A stretch of DNA of 64,000 nucleotides. Origin: Rhizodiscina lignyota (Eukaryota > Ascomycota > Dothideomycetes > Aulographales > Rhizodiscinaceae). Where the stretch lies: NCBI GenBank assembly GCA_010015805.1, contig ML978124.1:2418001-2482000 (forward strand), in the 5' to 3' direction. Position 1 is the first letter of the stretch; each line of letters begins with the position of its first letter. The translations under genes were made by a program, and so were the position numbers. A model generated the notes under the pieces. The model was not told the origin of the DNA. It searched no databases and saw only the letters and a program-made list of their open reading frames with translations. Below, one piece after another: positions 35,029-47,158 of this stretch.

Positions 35029-36186
35029 ATGAATCTTGCCAATTTCTTCGAGGTACTTGCTATTGCGGCCTCTCATTACGATTTATGCGCCCCAAACACT
35101 CGCAGTGTTCGATTTCTTTCCTTTTTACCGTCTTCACGTGGGGCGACTGACGACTGCTGATAATAGGGCGGTGGGCTCAAATCACATTACAATATTGCGA
35201 GGGCAGTGTACACCACGCTCGGGTGTTTCACTCAAGCGCATGAACTGTACAAGAGGGTAAAGCAAGGCAAGGCTGATCGGGAGCGGAACAAGGAGTCGTC
35301 CAAGTCCAGATCAAGGAGCACCGAAGATCGAAAGAATGGCAGGAGAAGGAACCAAGACTACGATGAACCGAGAAGCATTGTGGTCGTAAGCCCTCTCGGG
35401 AGGACACTGCAGGAATCCGAAGCGGCGATCTACTCCGCCTATGGGAACCACAGAAGACTGGGAGATCGATTTGAGATAGGAGACAGTATCGGATATACCG
35501 AGCTACTGGAGCAGAAGGTGCGGTTTCAGCAAAACGTTATCAAAATCCTCCAAGATGCGGCGGCTAGCGGAAGGAGCTCATATGGCCAGATCGACACGGC
35601 CGCTCTCGCCAGAGCATCCGAAATAGCGCGTGAAGGCTCGATAGAAGCGCTCAATCGTCAATACTACCGTCTGCTCGATCCAGGCCCCCGGACGAGAGCT
35701 ATTCTCGCTCCACCATCCAGTTATGGCGACATTCCTTCACGCTCTCACTCATCATCGACGCGAGGTGCAGGAAGTGAATATCTTTCGGAGGCCTCACGTT
35801 ATCCTCCAAGCAATCGGACCTTACTATTTTGTCCACATGGCAGCATGCTGCAACAAAGCTTTGACGCAGCCGTGATAGATCTGTTCGCATCTCATGGCTC
35901 TCACAGATGTGACGAATGCAATGCCGTGATCAGGATGGAGCCCAACGCAGCGTTGCGGATCTGCACGTCAGGCCGTAATGAGGGATACGAAAGGCGAAAG
36001 TTCCATATCCTCACCAAATTCTTTCTGAAGTGTCATCGGCCATGCAGCGAATTCGCATGTGCCCTTTGCTGCCGGATATATGGGGTCATCACGATTCGTC
36101 CTGATGAAGAGAGCCTGGCGCGACACCTCCGGGATCACAGTTCGCAGGAGCTTAGTGGAGATATCGATATTGAGGAGCTTTCTTGA
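35029..36186 (+). CDS. Uncharacterised fungal protein with C-terminal Cys/His-rich region
   Basis: The secure part is the exon 35207-36186. It has no early ATG, so an upstream exon is needed. The best candidate is 35029-35104, starting MNLANFFEVLAIAASHYDL, joined by a 102-nt intron; its donor (GTGTTC) is weak, so the N-terminus is uncertain. After a helical start (AHELYKRVKQG) comes a basic Arg/Lys/Ser-rich stretch, a helical middle, and a C-terminal region rich in possible metal ligands: FCPHG, then CDEC, then KCHRPC and FACALCC, ending with HLRDH. This looks like a zinc-binding module, but I do not recognise the family and do not assign a function. It is not secreted by prediction from sequence. 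Confidence 0.6.
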
Positions 36187-37245
36187 TATGAGGAAGGCTG
36201 TTGAAGTGATATGGCATGACTCAAGCTTGGCTGTACATTTTTCGTTCCATGCTAAAGAAAGCAACGAAAACAGGGATCTGAAGCATAGCTAGTGATGCCA
36301 ATCTCGAAATATGAGATCACAGAGCTGAACATGATGATGAAACCTTGCTAACATCTGAGGTGTAACGTAGGATCTCAGGTGCGTTGTACGGAGAACGTAC
36401 ATACACATCCTCCGTGTAACATTCCGGCTCCTTCATTCGCAAGGCCAACGTACGGACGCCGTTGAATTGCAAGACAATTGGAAGATATCGAGTCCTCAGT
36501 TGGCCTAGAAAGTTGATTGGTTATTCATCGGGATAGAGAGAATCCATCTCAAGCAGCGGGGCTGCAGTTGGAAGAGCGCAATGGGCTCCGAGACACCCTT
36601 CTTAGCGCGCGTATGTGACATGTCCATGCTGTCCTCCCCCACGCATGGCTCGTATGGAACAGTGCGGGTGTCTGGGGTCAGAGTGCGGAGAAGGCGGAGG
36701 GGGAGCGAATCGGAGGCACTGCAATGTGGGTGAGTCAGGGTAAGGAGGTCAAAGACGCGTCGCGCGCGGCTGATCGACCGTCATGGGTGTCTCTATAGCC
36801 TTTCGACTTCATCTCACCTTTTCGCCTTCGACATGGCGTGTTCTCAGGTGATTGTATCGCAAGTCGCCGACTTTTCACTGCGACGGATGATTAGCTGAGC
36901 AGCGGGTTCTCGCCATGAGGCTCTCGGAAGGCCGGCAGCCAATAAGAGCGGCGCAGGTGGGTCGACACGATTCAGGGCGGCACTCCGTGCTCGCTGCCTG
37001 TGACGAGATTGACAAGATGTTCCAGTCTGAATTTCTTACAAACTTCCAAATCTTTTTCTTCGCCTCGACCGTTGCTTCTTCACCCACCCCTTCAATTGCC
37101 TACTTACAGTCTCTACCACTCTGGTTTTCCACCTTTCAATTTTCTCCCGAGCTCAAGCTCTTGACAATCTCTGCGGACTATCGTAAGCAGCAAACGCATA
37201 TCGCCTCCTTATCACCGATAGCGTATCGAACGCTCCCACCCAACA
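36187..37245. other. Intergenic, promoter and leader of CCP1
   Basis: About 1.06 kb upstream of the cytochrome c peroxidase gene. An ACGCGT lies in a CG-rich stretch near 36755-36770, and the last 200 bp are CT-rich leader. No other gene is recognised. Confidence 0.5.
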
Positions 37246-38421
37246 ATGGCCACCGTAGCTAGGAACTTCACGCGCAGCGCGTTCCGCTCGACGCCCTCTA
37301 CGTTTCGAACTACAGCAGCACGTAGAACCTTCGTCAATGTCCCTCGCCAGACTCTCCGCCAAAGCTTCCGCCGTGGCTTCGCCGATGAAGCTGCCCCAAA
37401 GGCAGCAAAGGCAGAGTCCACTCCTCCTCCTCCGCCACCACCGCCAAAGTCAGGCCTAGGCTCCAGCAGTATCATCCTAGGAGTAGGCTTCGTCACGGCC
37501 CTCGCAGGAGGCTACTATGTCTACATGATAAACAACGCTACTGGCGCGAACGATAAGGCCGGTGCAAGCGGCAATTTCCAGCCCACCTTCGAGGACTACC
37601 AGAAAGTCTACAACACCATCGCGAAGGCTCTGGAGGAAAATGACGACTATGACGACGGCTCCTACGGCCCCGTGCTCCTCCGTCTCGGCTGGCACTCCTC
37701 CGGCACCTACGACAAGGAGACCGGTACGGGCGGCTCCAACGGCGCAACGATGCGCTTCGACCCCGAAAGCGAACACGGTGCCAACGCCGGCTTGAAAGTT
37801 GCCCGCGACTTCTGCGAGCCGATCAAGCAACAGTACCCATGGATCTCATATGGCGACCTGTGGACACTCGGCGCCGTCTGTGCGATCCAGGAGATGCAAG
37901 GACCAATAATCCCATGGCGCCCCGGCCGCCAGGACCGCGACGTGTCGTTCTGCACGCCAGACGGCCGTCTCCCCGATGCTGCGCAGGAGCAGAAGCATGT
38001 GCGCAACATCTTCTACCGCATGGGCTTCAACGACCAAGAGATCACCGCTTTAATCGGCGCTCACGCGCTGGGCAGATGCCACGCGGACCGCAGCGGCTTC
38101 GATGGCCCGTGGACGTTCAGTCCCACGGTGGTGACGAACGACTTCTACAACCTGCTGCTGAACGAGAAGTGGGCGTGGCGAAAGTGGGACGGCCCGAAGC
38201 AGTACGAGGACGTGAAGACGAAGTCTCTGATGATGCTCCCGGCGGATATGGCGTTTGTCAAGGATAAGAAGTTTAGGGAGTATGTGGGGAAGTACGCGAA
38301 GGATAATGATCTGTGGTTCAAGGACTTTTCTGCTGCGGTTACGAAGTTGTTTGAGTTGGGTGTGCCGTTCACGAGTGGCGAGGAGAGCAGGATGAGGTTT
38401 AAGCCCACGATTGAGTCTTAA
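37246..38421 (+). CDS. CCP1: Cytochrome c peroxidase, mitochondrial
   Basis: A single 391-codon exon. The enzyme reduces hydrogen peroxide with electrons from cytochrome c in the intermembrane space. The N-terminus is an Arg/Ser/Thr-rich mitochondrial presequence, followed by a run of eight prolines (about residues 60-67) and a hydrophobic sorting helix ([18 protein letters not shown]), the bipartite signal that is cleaved in yeast. The heme peroxidase core has the distal R146-L-G-W149-H150, the proximal His in [10 protein letters not shown] (H273) and the radical-site Trp in GFDGPWTF (W289), so all key residues are present. Length is slightly above the yeast protein (361) because of the presequence. 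The start ATG at 37246 is the first in frame and fits the presequence. Confidence 0.97.
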   Translation: MATVARNFTRSAFRSTPSTFRTTAARRTFVNVPRQTLRQSFRRGFADEAAPKAAKAESTPPPPPPPPKSGLGSSSIILGVGFVTALAGGYYVYMINNATGANDKAGASGNFQPTFEDYQKVYNTIAKALEENDDYDDGSYGPVLLRLGWHSSGTYDKETGTGGSNGATMRFDPESEHGANAGLKVARDFCEPIKQQYPWISYGDLWTLGAVCAIQEMQGPIIPWRPGRQDRDVSFCTPDGRLPDAAQEQKHVRNIFYRMGFNDQEITALIGAHALGRCHADRSGFDGPWTFSPTVVTNDFYNLLLNEKWAWRKWDGPKQYEDVKTKSLMMLPADMAFVKDKKFREYVGKYAKDNDLWFKDFSAAVTKLFELGVPFTSGEESRMRFKPTIES

Positions 38422-38799
38422 GCGCAGGAGATGATGGACCGTAGTAGAGGGTTTGATTGCTTCTGTGTTTTCTCGCAAATGACTTCTGACTCCCTCTTTC
38501 CCCTCAAATTTCCTTTTTGCATGAGCATACCATAGAGCTGATATCCTAGATTATAGCATAGCATAGAACTTCCTTTCTCTTCTCCCTTTTTGTTTCAGCA
38601 AACAGGCGTAATTCTCTTTTTCAACAGATCTTGGAAGTGAATTATTCGGCCTGCCTGAATTCAACTGCATGTAGTTACTTGGCTCAGACCATTTCAGCTA
38701 TAGATACAGCAATCTGATCTTCAGTGATCTCTCGAAACACTCCATATTCGCCGTGATTGAAGAGCCACATCAGCAAATCGATGTCCGTCCACAGTTGTA
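38422..38799. other. Intergenic between converging genes
   Basis: About 380 bp that should carry the 3' ends of CCP1 and the minus-strand gene beyond it. T-rich tracts at 38560-38620; no gene. Confidence 0.5.
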
Positions 38800-39768
38800 T
38801 CACTTCTCACGTTCCATCGCCTCCGTATCAATCCACAACGCCTTCTTAGCTTGCAGCATCCCATCCTTCTTCGCCTTCTCCTCGGCATCGACTCGAACTG
38901 TTGCATCTTTGACCAGTTCATCCACCCAGGCCCTCACTTCCTCCAGGAACTTCTCTTTCTCTGCCGTATCATCTTCCGCCTCTGCGCCGTCCTTCCTATC
39001 CGGGTCAACGATCGCTTGTCCTACTTGTGCAACCTCCCCGCAAATATCCTCCCATTCTTTCTTGAACGATGCAAGAGAGGTCTCCGTGTCCATGATGAGC
39101 TCAGCAAAATCCGAGAATGATTTGCCCAGGGTAGTCTCGTACGGCTCTTTTCTTGCCTCATTATCAGAGTCTCCGAGCTCGGCCGAAGAATCGATATTAC
39201 TTGACTTTGGCACGATTCGAAGTACCTCGTCGCCGATTGGGCGGTGAAGATACATTTGACGCCTGACCAAAGCATCGATGTTCGTCTCGTCGTCTCCATC
39301 GACGGACCGTGCTGTTATCTTGTCTATAAACGGGTCATTATTCTTATCTTGCTCCTGTTGTCCTGTCTCGCCACGTAGACCAGCGAGGAGGGCAGCCTCG
39401 GCCTCATCGAGCGCACTGGCTGCTGAGGCGAGGACGCCATCGCGGTATTCGACGAGCGCATCTGTTCACAGTCAGAAAACTGACAGGTTATAGTGACAGA
39501 AAGTGAGACACTCACCAACCCATTTTGCTGCGAGCAGATACTTCTCCTTACCTCGACGCGTCTCTTTGGAGGAGCTCGACTTTGAGTTGCGCGCGCCTGC
39601 ACTACGATGCGTTTTGCTTTTCGTCATATTAGTAGAAGCCCCAGTACCCTTTCGAGAGGAACAAGATGAATATGGCGAAGCATACGGTTGTGGGCCCACT
39701 CGACGAACGGTGAGGATTTTATGGACGATGAGGGTGAAGATCGTGATGTATAAAACGGTGAAAAACAT
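38800..39768 (-). CDS. Uncharacterised N-terminally membrane-anchored protein
   Basis: Exons 39768-39516 and 39461-38800 (54-nt intron, donor GTGAGT, acceptor AACAG) give 304 residues. The first 20 residues (MFFTVLYITIFTLIVHKILT) form one uncleaved-looking membrane anchor. A basic Ser/Lys/Thr-rich segment follows. The rest is charged and mostly helical, with possible coiled coil near the C-terminus (EKEKFLEEVRAWVDELVKD, then Lys/Ala-rich). I do not recognise the family. Coding character is supported by the intron, which joins two blocks of the same style, and by codon use like the neighbours. It is close (225 bp) to GRX5 on the same strand. Confidence 0.7.
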
Positions 39769-39993
39769 GGCACCGAGAGGAGTGACAGATCAGATGAGGC
39801 AGAGTAAGGCGAGAAGAGTGAGTTAATAGGAGAAGATTGAGGTTGTTGAAGTTGTGATGAACGGGTGTGTTGAACTTAATACAGTGACAACTGAACTCGT
39901 CGTCCCACGTGCAGCTTCATCGCAGCTTTTGTCATAGGCTCTGCAAAGTACCCAAGGATCTGTCTCTCAATACAGTTACATATTATATACTCT

Positions 39994-40767
39994 TTAAGCT
40001 TCTACCACAACCTTCTTCTCTGCCAGCAACTTGGCTAATGACCCATCCTGATGCATCGACATCAAAATATCGCAACCTCCAACAAACTCGCCATCTACAT
40101 ATAGCTGCGGTATCGTCGGCCAGTCCGAAAACTTCTTGATCCCTGTCATCTCATCAGTATTTGTTCGCAGCTTCCCTTACTGCTGTTGTGTATTGCCTAC
40201 CTTGACGGAGCTCCTGATCCTCTAGCACATTGAACGCCGCAAATTTCGCTGGATCCACACCCTGCATGCCCAAAATTTGCACGCTCGCCCGTGAGAACCC
40301 GCATTGTGGCATCTCTGGTGTGCCTTTCATGAAGAGCACAACGGGCTTCTCCTTCACTGCCTTGGCGATCCCTGCCATCACCTCATCGTCCCGCGCCTTG
40401 TCCGTTGCGGTGTCTGCGCCCAGGTCGGTCGATGGCGCAGCTGTGGATGAGGATTTGGGAGGATTGGGAGTCGCGTCGGCTTGCGTAGTGGAGTATCGTA
40501 GGGATCGAGTGTAGGAGAGGCATCGTGATTGTGTCGCGAGGCGGAGAGCTGGTGATGGGCGTGCTCGTGCTGGTTGAGTCGCGAGTCTGGCAGGTTGAGC
40601 GGAGCGAGCTACTCTTCGTACAGCCTTTTGCCGTTGTTAGCTCTCCAATACACAAACGAAAGCTTTGAAACTGAATGCATTGTGCTGGCGATGGACCGTT
40701 GTCAAAGCTTCAAGAACAGATGGGATGATCGAGCACATACCGACGCCACCACAGGCCGAGAAAGCAT
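39994..40767 (-). CDS. GRX5: Monothiol glutaredoxin Grx5, mitochondrial
   Basis: Exons 40767-40741 (27 nt), 40624-40201 and 40142-39994 give 199 residues. Grx5 passes [2Fe-2S] clusters from the Isu scaffold to target proteins in the mitochondrial matrix. The N-terminal 75 residues are Arg/Ser/Ala-rich and acid-poor, a matrix presequence. The glutaredoxin core has [16 protein letters not shown] with the CGFS active site (C117), then [33 protein letters not shown] and a helical end. The last exon was joined because [14 protein letters not shown] is the conserved family sequence across the junction. Intron lengths are 116 and 58 nt; the first has a GCTAAC branch site. The protein ends KKVVVEA. 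Confidence 0.95.
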
Positions 40768-41294
40768 TTTGTTGATGACAGAGATGGGAAAGGCCAGGTC
40801 TGACAATTAAATGGGTAATCTCCGCAATTGCGAAAGGGAGATACTCTGATGATACGTGCGGTCGTTCGAGTAAAGGTGTGTGTGATGGAACGGAGGAGCT
40901 CTTTTTCGCCGCATCAATGACATTGCCAGTCTCGACGAGCACATGACTCGTCGAATCACTAATCACTTTTCAATTCGACTTCAATGTACGACGCTGAGAT
41001 GAATTATAGAAAGAAACCTGTCTTTCCGTATACTAAAGATCTTGCTAAGCATCATAACCTTAAAGCTGGTACAGGAAACTCCTTCACCAGCCCCTGAATG
41101 ATACTTCACAATATTGTACCTTCCCATGAAAACGCCGGAGATTCTGCTAACAGCCGCAGGGAGATAGATCTCCATCGATGCTGAGATTCAACCCCTTTGC
41201 TTTCTGATAAAAGAGACCCATTATCATCAATCAAATGCCCATTCAGAAAGAATCGTATGCCCAACAATTGTTCTGGTTCCGTCAAGGATGACAT
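40768..41294. other. Intergenic, no gene seen
   Basis: About 530 bp between GRX5 and the 3' end of the next minus-strand gene; likely GRX5 promoter and leader. Confidence 0.5.
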
Positions 41295-42455
41295 TCAACC
41301 ATACCACCAATCGTAGAAGTTGTCATCCTCGTCAGGTACCAAAGGTGAAACCTGAATGGGTCCTCTTTCACCCCAAGATGAATATCCAGACTTGTGCTTC
41401 AAAGCCCAACAGATTCGATTATCGCAGACATCTTCAACTTTCACTTGGTCATCCCAGCAAAACTCTTCTGCATAATGGAACTGGCCCATGACTCTCGCTT
41501 CAAGCCCATCGCTGTCTCCAACGACCTGTCGAACCAGGTCAACGATCATCTCGGCGAAGTGGGACTTGAAGGCGCAAGATTCACCGTAGCCGCCGTGCAA
41601 TCTACAACGAAGATAAATTTGGGGCTTTTCAAGGCCCAATAGGACTTGTAGTAGTCCGGTCAGCGCACTAAGATCGAACTTAGCCATGTGCTCATGCTTA
41701 TCGCGCCAAGGGAAATCGAGGTCGATTTGCATGGTCTCCAAGTTAAAACAGTATGACAAAGCTTTAAGGCCGTCATCGTATGATCTTCCCAGCATACAGT
41801 GACTTATGCTGATGTGTTTGATATGGCTGAGTGCCTCATGAGACATAGGGTCGGCCCACAGGCAGCGTCCGACGATGCGCTGTTCGTAAAAATCGAAGAT
41901 CGTATTGCCGATGACAAGGGGAAACGTTTCGCTTCGAAGCTGCTGGTTTGTATGGACAATTGCTGGAAATAAAGGAGGCGTCCACATAATGACGTTCCAA
42001 TCCTGGTGGCTCTCCGACCAGCCGTTGTCCCAGCCGTCGTCACTCTTGCTACTCAACGTCCAAGTGACCGGTTTCACATGGATTATTCTAGGGGGAATGA
42101 GATAGTCGTACACTCGATTTCGCAACTCCGCTGGCAGTTCCCTGTTACCGATCAATATCCTGACATTCTGGCTGGAGGTTATACTATCTTACAAGAATGG
42201 GAAGGTGTACAAGAACGGGAACAAAGAACTTGCGGCTTTGCCCCGTGCCAGAGCCTCCGCATAGCTCCATGTCTTGGCGGATTGAGTTGGTTGCTGTGAC
42301 TCGCTATGACCATCGGTCTGAATCGAGACACAGGTCTCGTCGAGGGACCTCGAGTCTCGCGATTTCGCCCGGATAGGTGTCGATAAGGATGAGGGTGGTT
42401 GTCTTGAATGCTTTCGAGGATCGTTGTCGGGACCACGCGAGGACTTTATGGGCAT
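41295..42455 (-). CDS. F-box-like fungal protein of unknown function
   Basis: Exons 42455-42193 and 42141-41295 (51-nt intron) give 369 residues. The splice creates FPFLELPAELRNRVYDYLIPP, the opening of the very common Pezizomycotina proteins that start with an F-box-like LPxELRNxIY motif. The region before it (about 85 residues) is polar and low-complexity. The body has the usual motif set of this group (IVHTNQQLRSETFPLVIGNTIF), and a conserved-looking C-terminal half. Members are thought to bind Skp1 or act as substrate receptors, but this is inference. An extra 5' exon is possible: ATGAGATCTGCAACT at about 42537 could splice into the frame just before the chosen start, adding a few residues. 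Confidence 0.78.
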
Positions 42456-43370
42456 GCCACCAGCAAGCTATAACACATCAGGACTCCTGCTCCAGAACGA
42501 TTACCCCAAAGTTTTAGACTTACAGTTGCAGATCTCATAGTCTTCGTCAATCGAGCTGGTTCCCTCATTTCGTATACTGATATCGAAGGATTTCGACCGA
42601 AGGTGGCCTCCAGGAATCGGAGGCTGTACACTCAACCGAGATTGGTATGGGTGTTGAGAAGGTAAGGAGAGAGGTATGTGGTGTAAGATGTGGAAAGGAA
42701 CAAGTAGAAGTTAAAACATATTCATAATTATATACTCAGAAGTCGCTGGGTTGAACAACAGCGCGGTAATGGAAGCTTTCCTAGTGACACAGCGCTGTCA
42801 CAGAGTGCAGCGTCACGTTCTGTGTAAGCGCCAAAGGATACAACATCAGCATCTATTCGCTTTAGATCGACACAAACTCGCTTATTTGCTTGTTTAATTT
42901 GTGAAGCATCGAAGTCGCTCGATGTTTGAGAGCGAGCGATTGCCCGGTGCCATTCAGACCTCGGAACGAGGACATTCCCAGGCAAATACCACTCTGGTTC
43001 AAAGCCTTAAAATGTTCAAAAGTTTCGACAATTTGTGATGTTCTAACTAGAACTTTGTGGAATTGATCAGTAGCAGCGGATTTCCAATTGAAAGTGCTTA
43101 GCTATTCAAGGGAATGCAAACGTTGAAGCCGAGGATCACCATCTCAAGTGAGACGTGTGTCTGCGAATATAACTTGCTGACTCAAATAATTGCGAAGACA
43201 CAGAAGAACGGCTTTACATCCGCCGGGGCAGACTGGTCGGCTTTCTCGTGTCACAACTACGCGTATTGTCACGTATGTATATTGTGGAAGAGGAAGGGGT
43301 TGAAAATGCACGACTAATAGAAGACAAAAAAAGCAAGAGTTCTTTCGACAACTCTATGGCTTTCATCATT
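42456..43370. other. Intergenic, no gene seen
   Basis: About 915 bp between two minus-strand genes. A possible extra first exon of the F-box-like gene lies near 42520-42540. Otherwise nothing is recognised. Confidence 0.45.
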
Positions 43371-44406
43371 TCATGTAAAGTTGTACAACCCCACATGCAT
43401 CGACCTGTGATCACCATTGTTCGCATGGAACACCATGTGCTTCCCATCTGCTGCAATGCTCCCACCACCAGGCGCCGTCAGGTTGTCCGTACCAGTCTCC
43501 ATTATCGTGCCGAGCTTCTGATATGGTCCTTGTACATTTGTTGCCACGGCGCACTTTACATCGTATTCATTCGATGACCAGCAGTTCGACGAGTAGAAGA
43601 GATAGTAGTATCCATTCTTCGGTATGATTGAGGGTGCTTCGACTAATGGCCCATCGTCGTCGTCTCGATCGAGTATTAAAATTCCAAGCTCGTCGATGAG
43701 CTGAATACCATCACCCCAGACTTTGTGTAGTACGATTGGCGTCGTAACGATGGGCTCAACGAGATTGCCGCAACTGCCACCGTTGCCGACAGCGTTACCA
43801 TCAACTTTGTATACGACATAGCGCTGGCCGTCGGCATCACGGAAACTAGAGGGATCGATTGCGCCCCCGGTGCTATGCGGACAGAACATCGGTTCGGAAT
43901 GGGGAATGAACGGTCCGTAGATGGATGGAGATACAGCGGCGCCAATGCAGTGACGCCCGACATTATTTGCGCGTGCGGAGTAATACATTACGAATGATCC
44001 GTCATCCTATTTACTTATGAGAAGGTGCAGGAAATTTTTCGGCATGGAGTGAACTCACAACTTGCGAGACGTCTGGTGCCCAGAACTGAGCGCTCGTGGA
44101 GTTGACCCAGTCGGGGATGAAAGCCAGAGCATCCCAATCGCTCAAGCTCCAGCTCAGGAAGTCATATGACATCGCCAGCTGGATGTTGTAGGCCGTTCCA
44201 TCTCTTGTCGTCGATGACGCGAATGAGTACCATACTCCTTCCACATTGATAAGTGAGGGATCCGCGAAGTCTGATGCGACGACAGGATTCGTGCTGATGC
44301 TGTCGTATTTGATGACAATGTCTCTGCGCGCCGGTGCAACGACGGATAACGGGAGAAGAGGTATCAAAAGGCGTCGTGCCGCTTTGAGGTGGCGGCGGAT
44401 GGCCAT
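43371..44406 (-). CDS. Secreted glycoside hydrolase family 43 enzyme
   Basis: Exons 44406-44059 and 44006-43371 (52-nt intron) give 327 residues. The start at 44406 was chosen over an upstream in-frame ATG at 44541 because it puts a signal peptide (RRLLIPLLPLSVVAPA) at the N-terminus. The five-bladed GH43 propeller shows its three acidic residues in order: D49 in SDFADPSLI (general base), D167 in GGAIDPSSF (pKa modulator) and E239 in PLVEAPSII (general acid). GH43 enzymes cleave arabinan or xylan side chains in plant cell walls; arabinanase or beta-xylosidase activity cannot be separated from the sequence alone. Other family features are QFWAPDV and the C-terminal GGGSIAADGKHMVFH. Length is typical for a single-domain secreted member. 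Confidence 0.92.
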
Positions 44407-45565
44407 CGAAAATATGTATGTAACGAGGGAATGAAGAGGCTTCGCAGGATCCCTGGAGTGGGAGAGTGGTGGACTAACAGAATAACGCAAACGTTGAGAA
44501 ATGGCGAATGAGAGTGAGGAAAGGGAATGTAGAAGTTTCAAAGCGATTCGGGCAGAATAATGGACTCAACAGTCAGATGCTGCGCCTTCCAGAGGAAATC
44601 GCATAACAGGAAAGCGGCTACCTCTCGGCGCCGCGTGACGAAGGTCCATTTACCATTGCCATTCCTTGTCCACGTAGGATGGAATGCGTGCGGGGAAGGC
44701 GGGATGTATTGTGTTCGTTTGCAAACAAGTGCTGAACCAGGTGGTGTGAAGGTTCGACTCTGTGTGGTGTCTTTAAGGAGAGACGTCAAGCGTGCAAAGC
44801 GCTTCGCAGATGTGGGTCTTGGTCGCGCCCACAACGCTGAACGATTTGGATCAGAAAGATAATCTGGAAATGTATTGTGATTGAGCCCCTTTCTCTTTCG
44901 CTTGATTGACATCGACCCTCTGTCCGTCAATGATAGAGGGATAATTAAAACTGATTACCAATCGAGCGAAGAGAGGTGTTCCCGCCTCTAGCAGGTGCGA
45001 TTGTCCAGAAAATTTCGAGTGCCTAAAGCATTGAGATTTGGAAACAAGATTGTCGAATGGACATCAGTTGATTCATTTGTCGCTACTTCCTGTTTTGAGG
45101 CGGCGTCGGGGGAATAACAGAAACTCGTCCATTTCCTCCGGACATTGTTGGTATTTAGTAGTGTTATCTACCAGATATCATCGGAAATAGTAGCACCAAT
45201 GTGTCTCTACAGCCGTATGGAATATTGGACAGAGCTGTGGACATCAGCGCAAGAATTACAGCGACTACAAGCCTCATGGATTCATTGGAAAGCCTGACAC
45301 CATATGCGCGCCAGTATCGCATCCACTGCACAATATCAGGATGCTCTCACTCATTACCGTGGGAAATAGATACGAGAAATGTACGGAGTCATTGAACTGA
45401 CTTGATTGGAGAAATTTAAGTGAACATCTTCCACGATTGCCGAGCCCGTCTAAGGCCATCGTGCAAATCGCATGTGAATCTAGGGTAGCCTCCAGAAAAC
45501 AGAGATTGAACCAAAAAGAGATTCGTCCTTAATTCATGGAATGAAAGAATCCGTGAATCAGGCGA
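44407..45565. other. Intergenic, no gene seen
   Basis: About 1.16 kb upstream of the GH43 gene and downstream of the bZIP gene. An open frame at 44538-44930 on the minus strand has no family resemblance and lies in the likely GH43 leader/promoter. Confidence 0.5.
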
Positions 45566-46423
45566 TCACTTGGAGGTTCCTACGCCGTCTTTCCGGTCTT
45601 CCTTACTGCGAGACTTCTCAAGATCCTTCGTGAACTCCTGGAACATTGCGCTTATGTCCGTCTTGTCGTTCTTCTCCGTAATGAGTCCCTTGAGCCACTT
45701 GTTTTCCATCTCCAGCTGCTGGACACGGTTCTCAAGAATGTTAACCTTCTCGGTCATCTCCTTTGACGTCTTCTCGAGCGCCTGCTCGCGCTGCTTCTTC
45801 TTGATGCGGAAGCGAGCGCTTGCAGCCGTGTTCCTGCGGCGCTTGTCCTCCTCCGCTGCGAGCCTGGAAGCCTCCTCCATGACCTGAGCACCGTTGGGAT
45901 CGCCCATGTAGTCCAGCTTACGCTTGTCACCAGATTGAGGACCGAGCGCGCGACTGGTTGGGGACGTAGCGGTAGGAGAAGCGTGCTGGAGGGGTCCGCT
46001 GTGGGGCATAGCAGGCTTGATGTCAGGATTGTGCCCATCGGCAAAGTTGGGAGCGAAATGGAAGTCGGGAAATTGGAAGTCCGCTGTAGACTGCGAGTTA
46101 GAAAAAAAGTTTCCTGTCGGAAGTCGAGATCACTTACCTTTACCCATAGTGGAAGAGGACGGCGAAGTCTCATAGGATGACTCTTGCTGCCTCTTGAGAC
46201 GAGCTTCAGCCGAGTCGAAATCAGAAGGTTGCGCCATGCGAGTGACTTCTCCCAAGTCAAAGTCGAAGAAGTCAGTGTTGGTGAACAAGGCCATGTCGTT
46301 GTCCAGGCCGGCAAACTCGTCCTGGTTCTGCGCAGCGGGATCTTGAGCCGACGGAATAGTATTCAGGTCGGCCAAATATTGAGACACATTTGGTGCCCTG
46401 CGACCGCCACTGTAAGTTGTCAT
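45566..46423 (-). CDS. cys-3: bZIP transcription factor, CYS-3/MetR type (sulfur regulation)
   Basis: Exons 46423-46138 and 46083-45566 give 267 residues; the 54-nt intron was placed at the second of two nearby acceptors because only that one keeps the frame (TMGK joined to ADFQFPDFHF). The bZIP module lies at about 176-228: the basic region RRRNTAASARFRIKKKQREQ, with the NTAASARFR core typical of Neurospora CYS-3 and Aspergillus MetR, followed by a zipper (KVNILENRVQQLEMENKWLKG). These factors turn on sulfate uptake and methionine/cysteine genes when sulfur is scarce. The N-terminal half is acidic and may activate transcription. It shares an 859-bp intergenic region with CHL4 that holds a TCACGTGA palindrome, although CYS-3 itself binds a different motif. 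Confidence 0.85.
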
Positions 46424-47158
46424 GACGGTGCGCACCCGTGGGAAGAGAGAACCGTCTTCCCTCGTCGCGATTCAGCTGCTCTCTTCCTGTGTTTCGCGAT
46501 GAATATTTTTGGGTGGCGACGGAATGAAGGCCGGAGATATTAGGGACAACGGCAACACAATTATCGTGAGATGAGCGGTCGAAGGGGTTGATTCTATGTT
46601 GACGGTGAGGTGTAAAGTTGAAATTTGTTTGAATATGACGCTTATAGGATCGAAGTGCCCGAGGCAATAGGGCGTAGTTGACGTCGAGATTACTCTGACG
46701 ATCAGATCGTTGATGACAAACTCGTTGGTGGGTGGTGTCCCGCGTCTGCCGGCGAACAAAGCCCTGCCAAGCGGCGTCGAACGGGCGGCCGCGGCTCCTT
46801 GATGCCTCGAGGTGTCAATAAGAACCACCTGATACCGATTGATCAGAGGTAGGATGTGTAGAGGAAGACTGTGCAGGAGTGAGAGAGATTCACTTGGCTC
46901 GTTGTTGAGGCTCGCTGGAGTGAGTCGCGCGATTCCACGGAGCGGGGCAATTGGGAATGGCGCAATTCTGGGGTTTTCCATCAGACAAACACTCTTTCCT
47001 CTTTGAGCAGTGCGATCCGAGTTTGCACGTGCAATCTCGGACATTTCTCGCTTGCGCGGCCCGGATTTCCTGACCCGGCCTCAGGGCTTCAGATCACGGA
47101 GCAAGGTTTTTCCGATCTATTCCCGAAGACGGAGGATTCCGAACCTATCCCTATGAGT

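Noticed and set aside
44538-44930. 130-codon minus-strand frame upstream of the GH43 gene
   Set aside because: Arg/Pro/Thr-rich without a family; lies in the probable promoter and leader.
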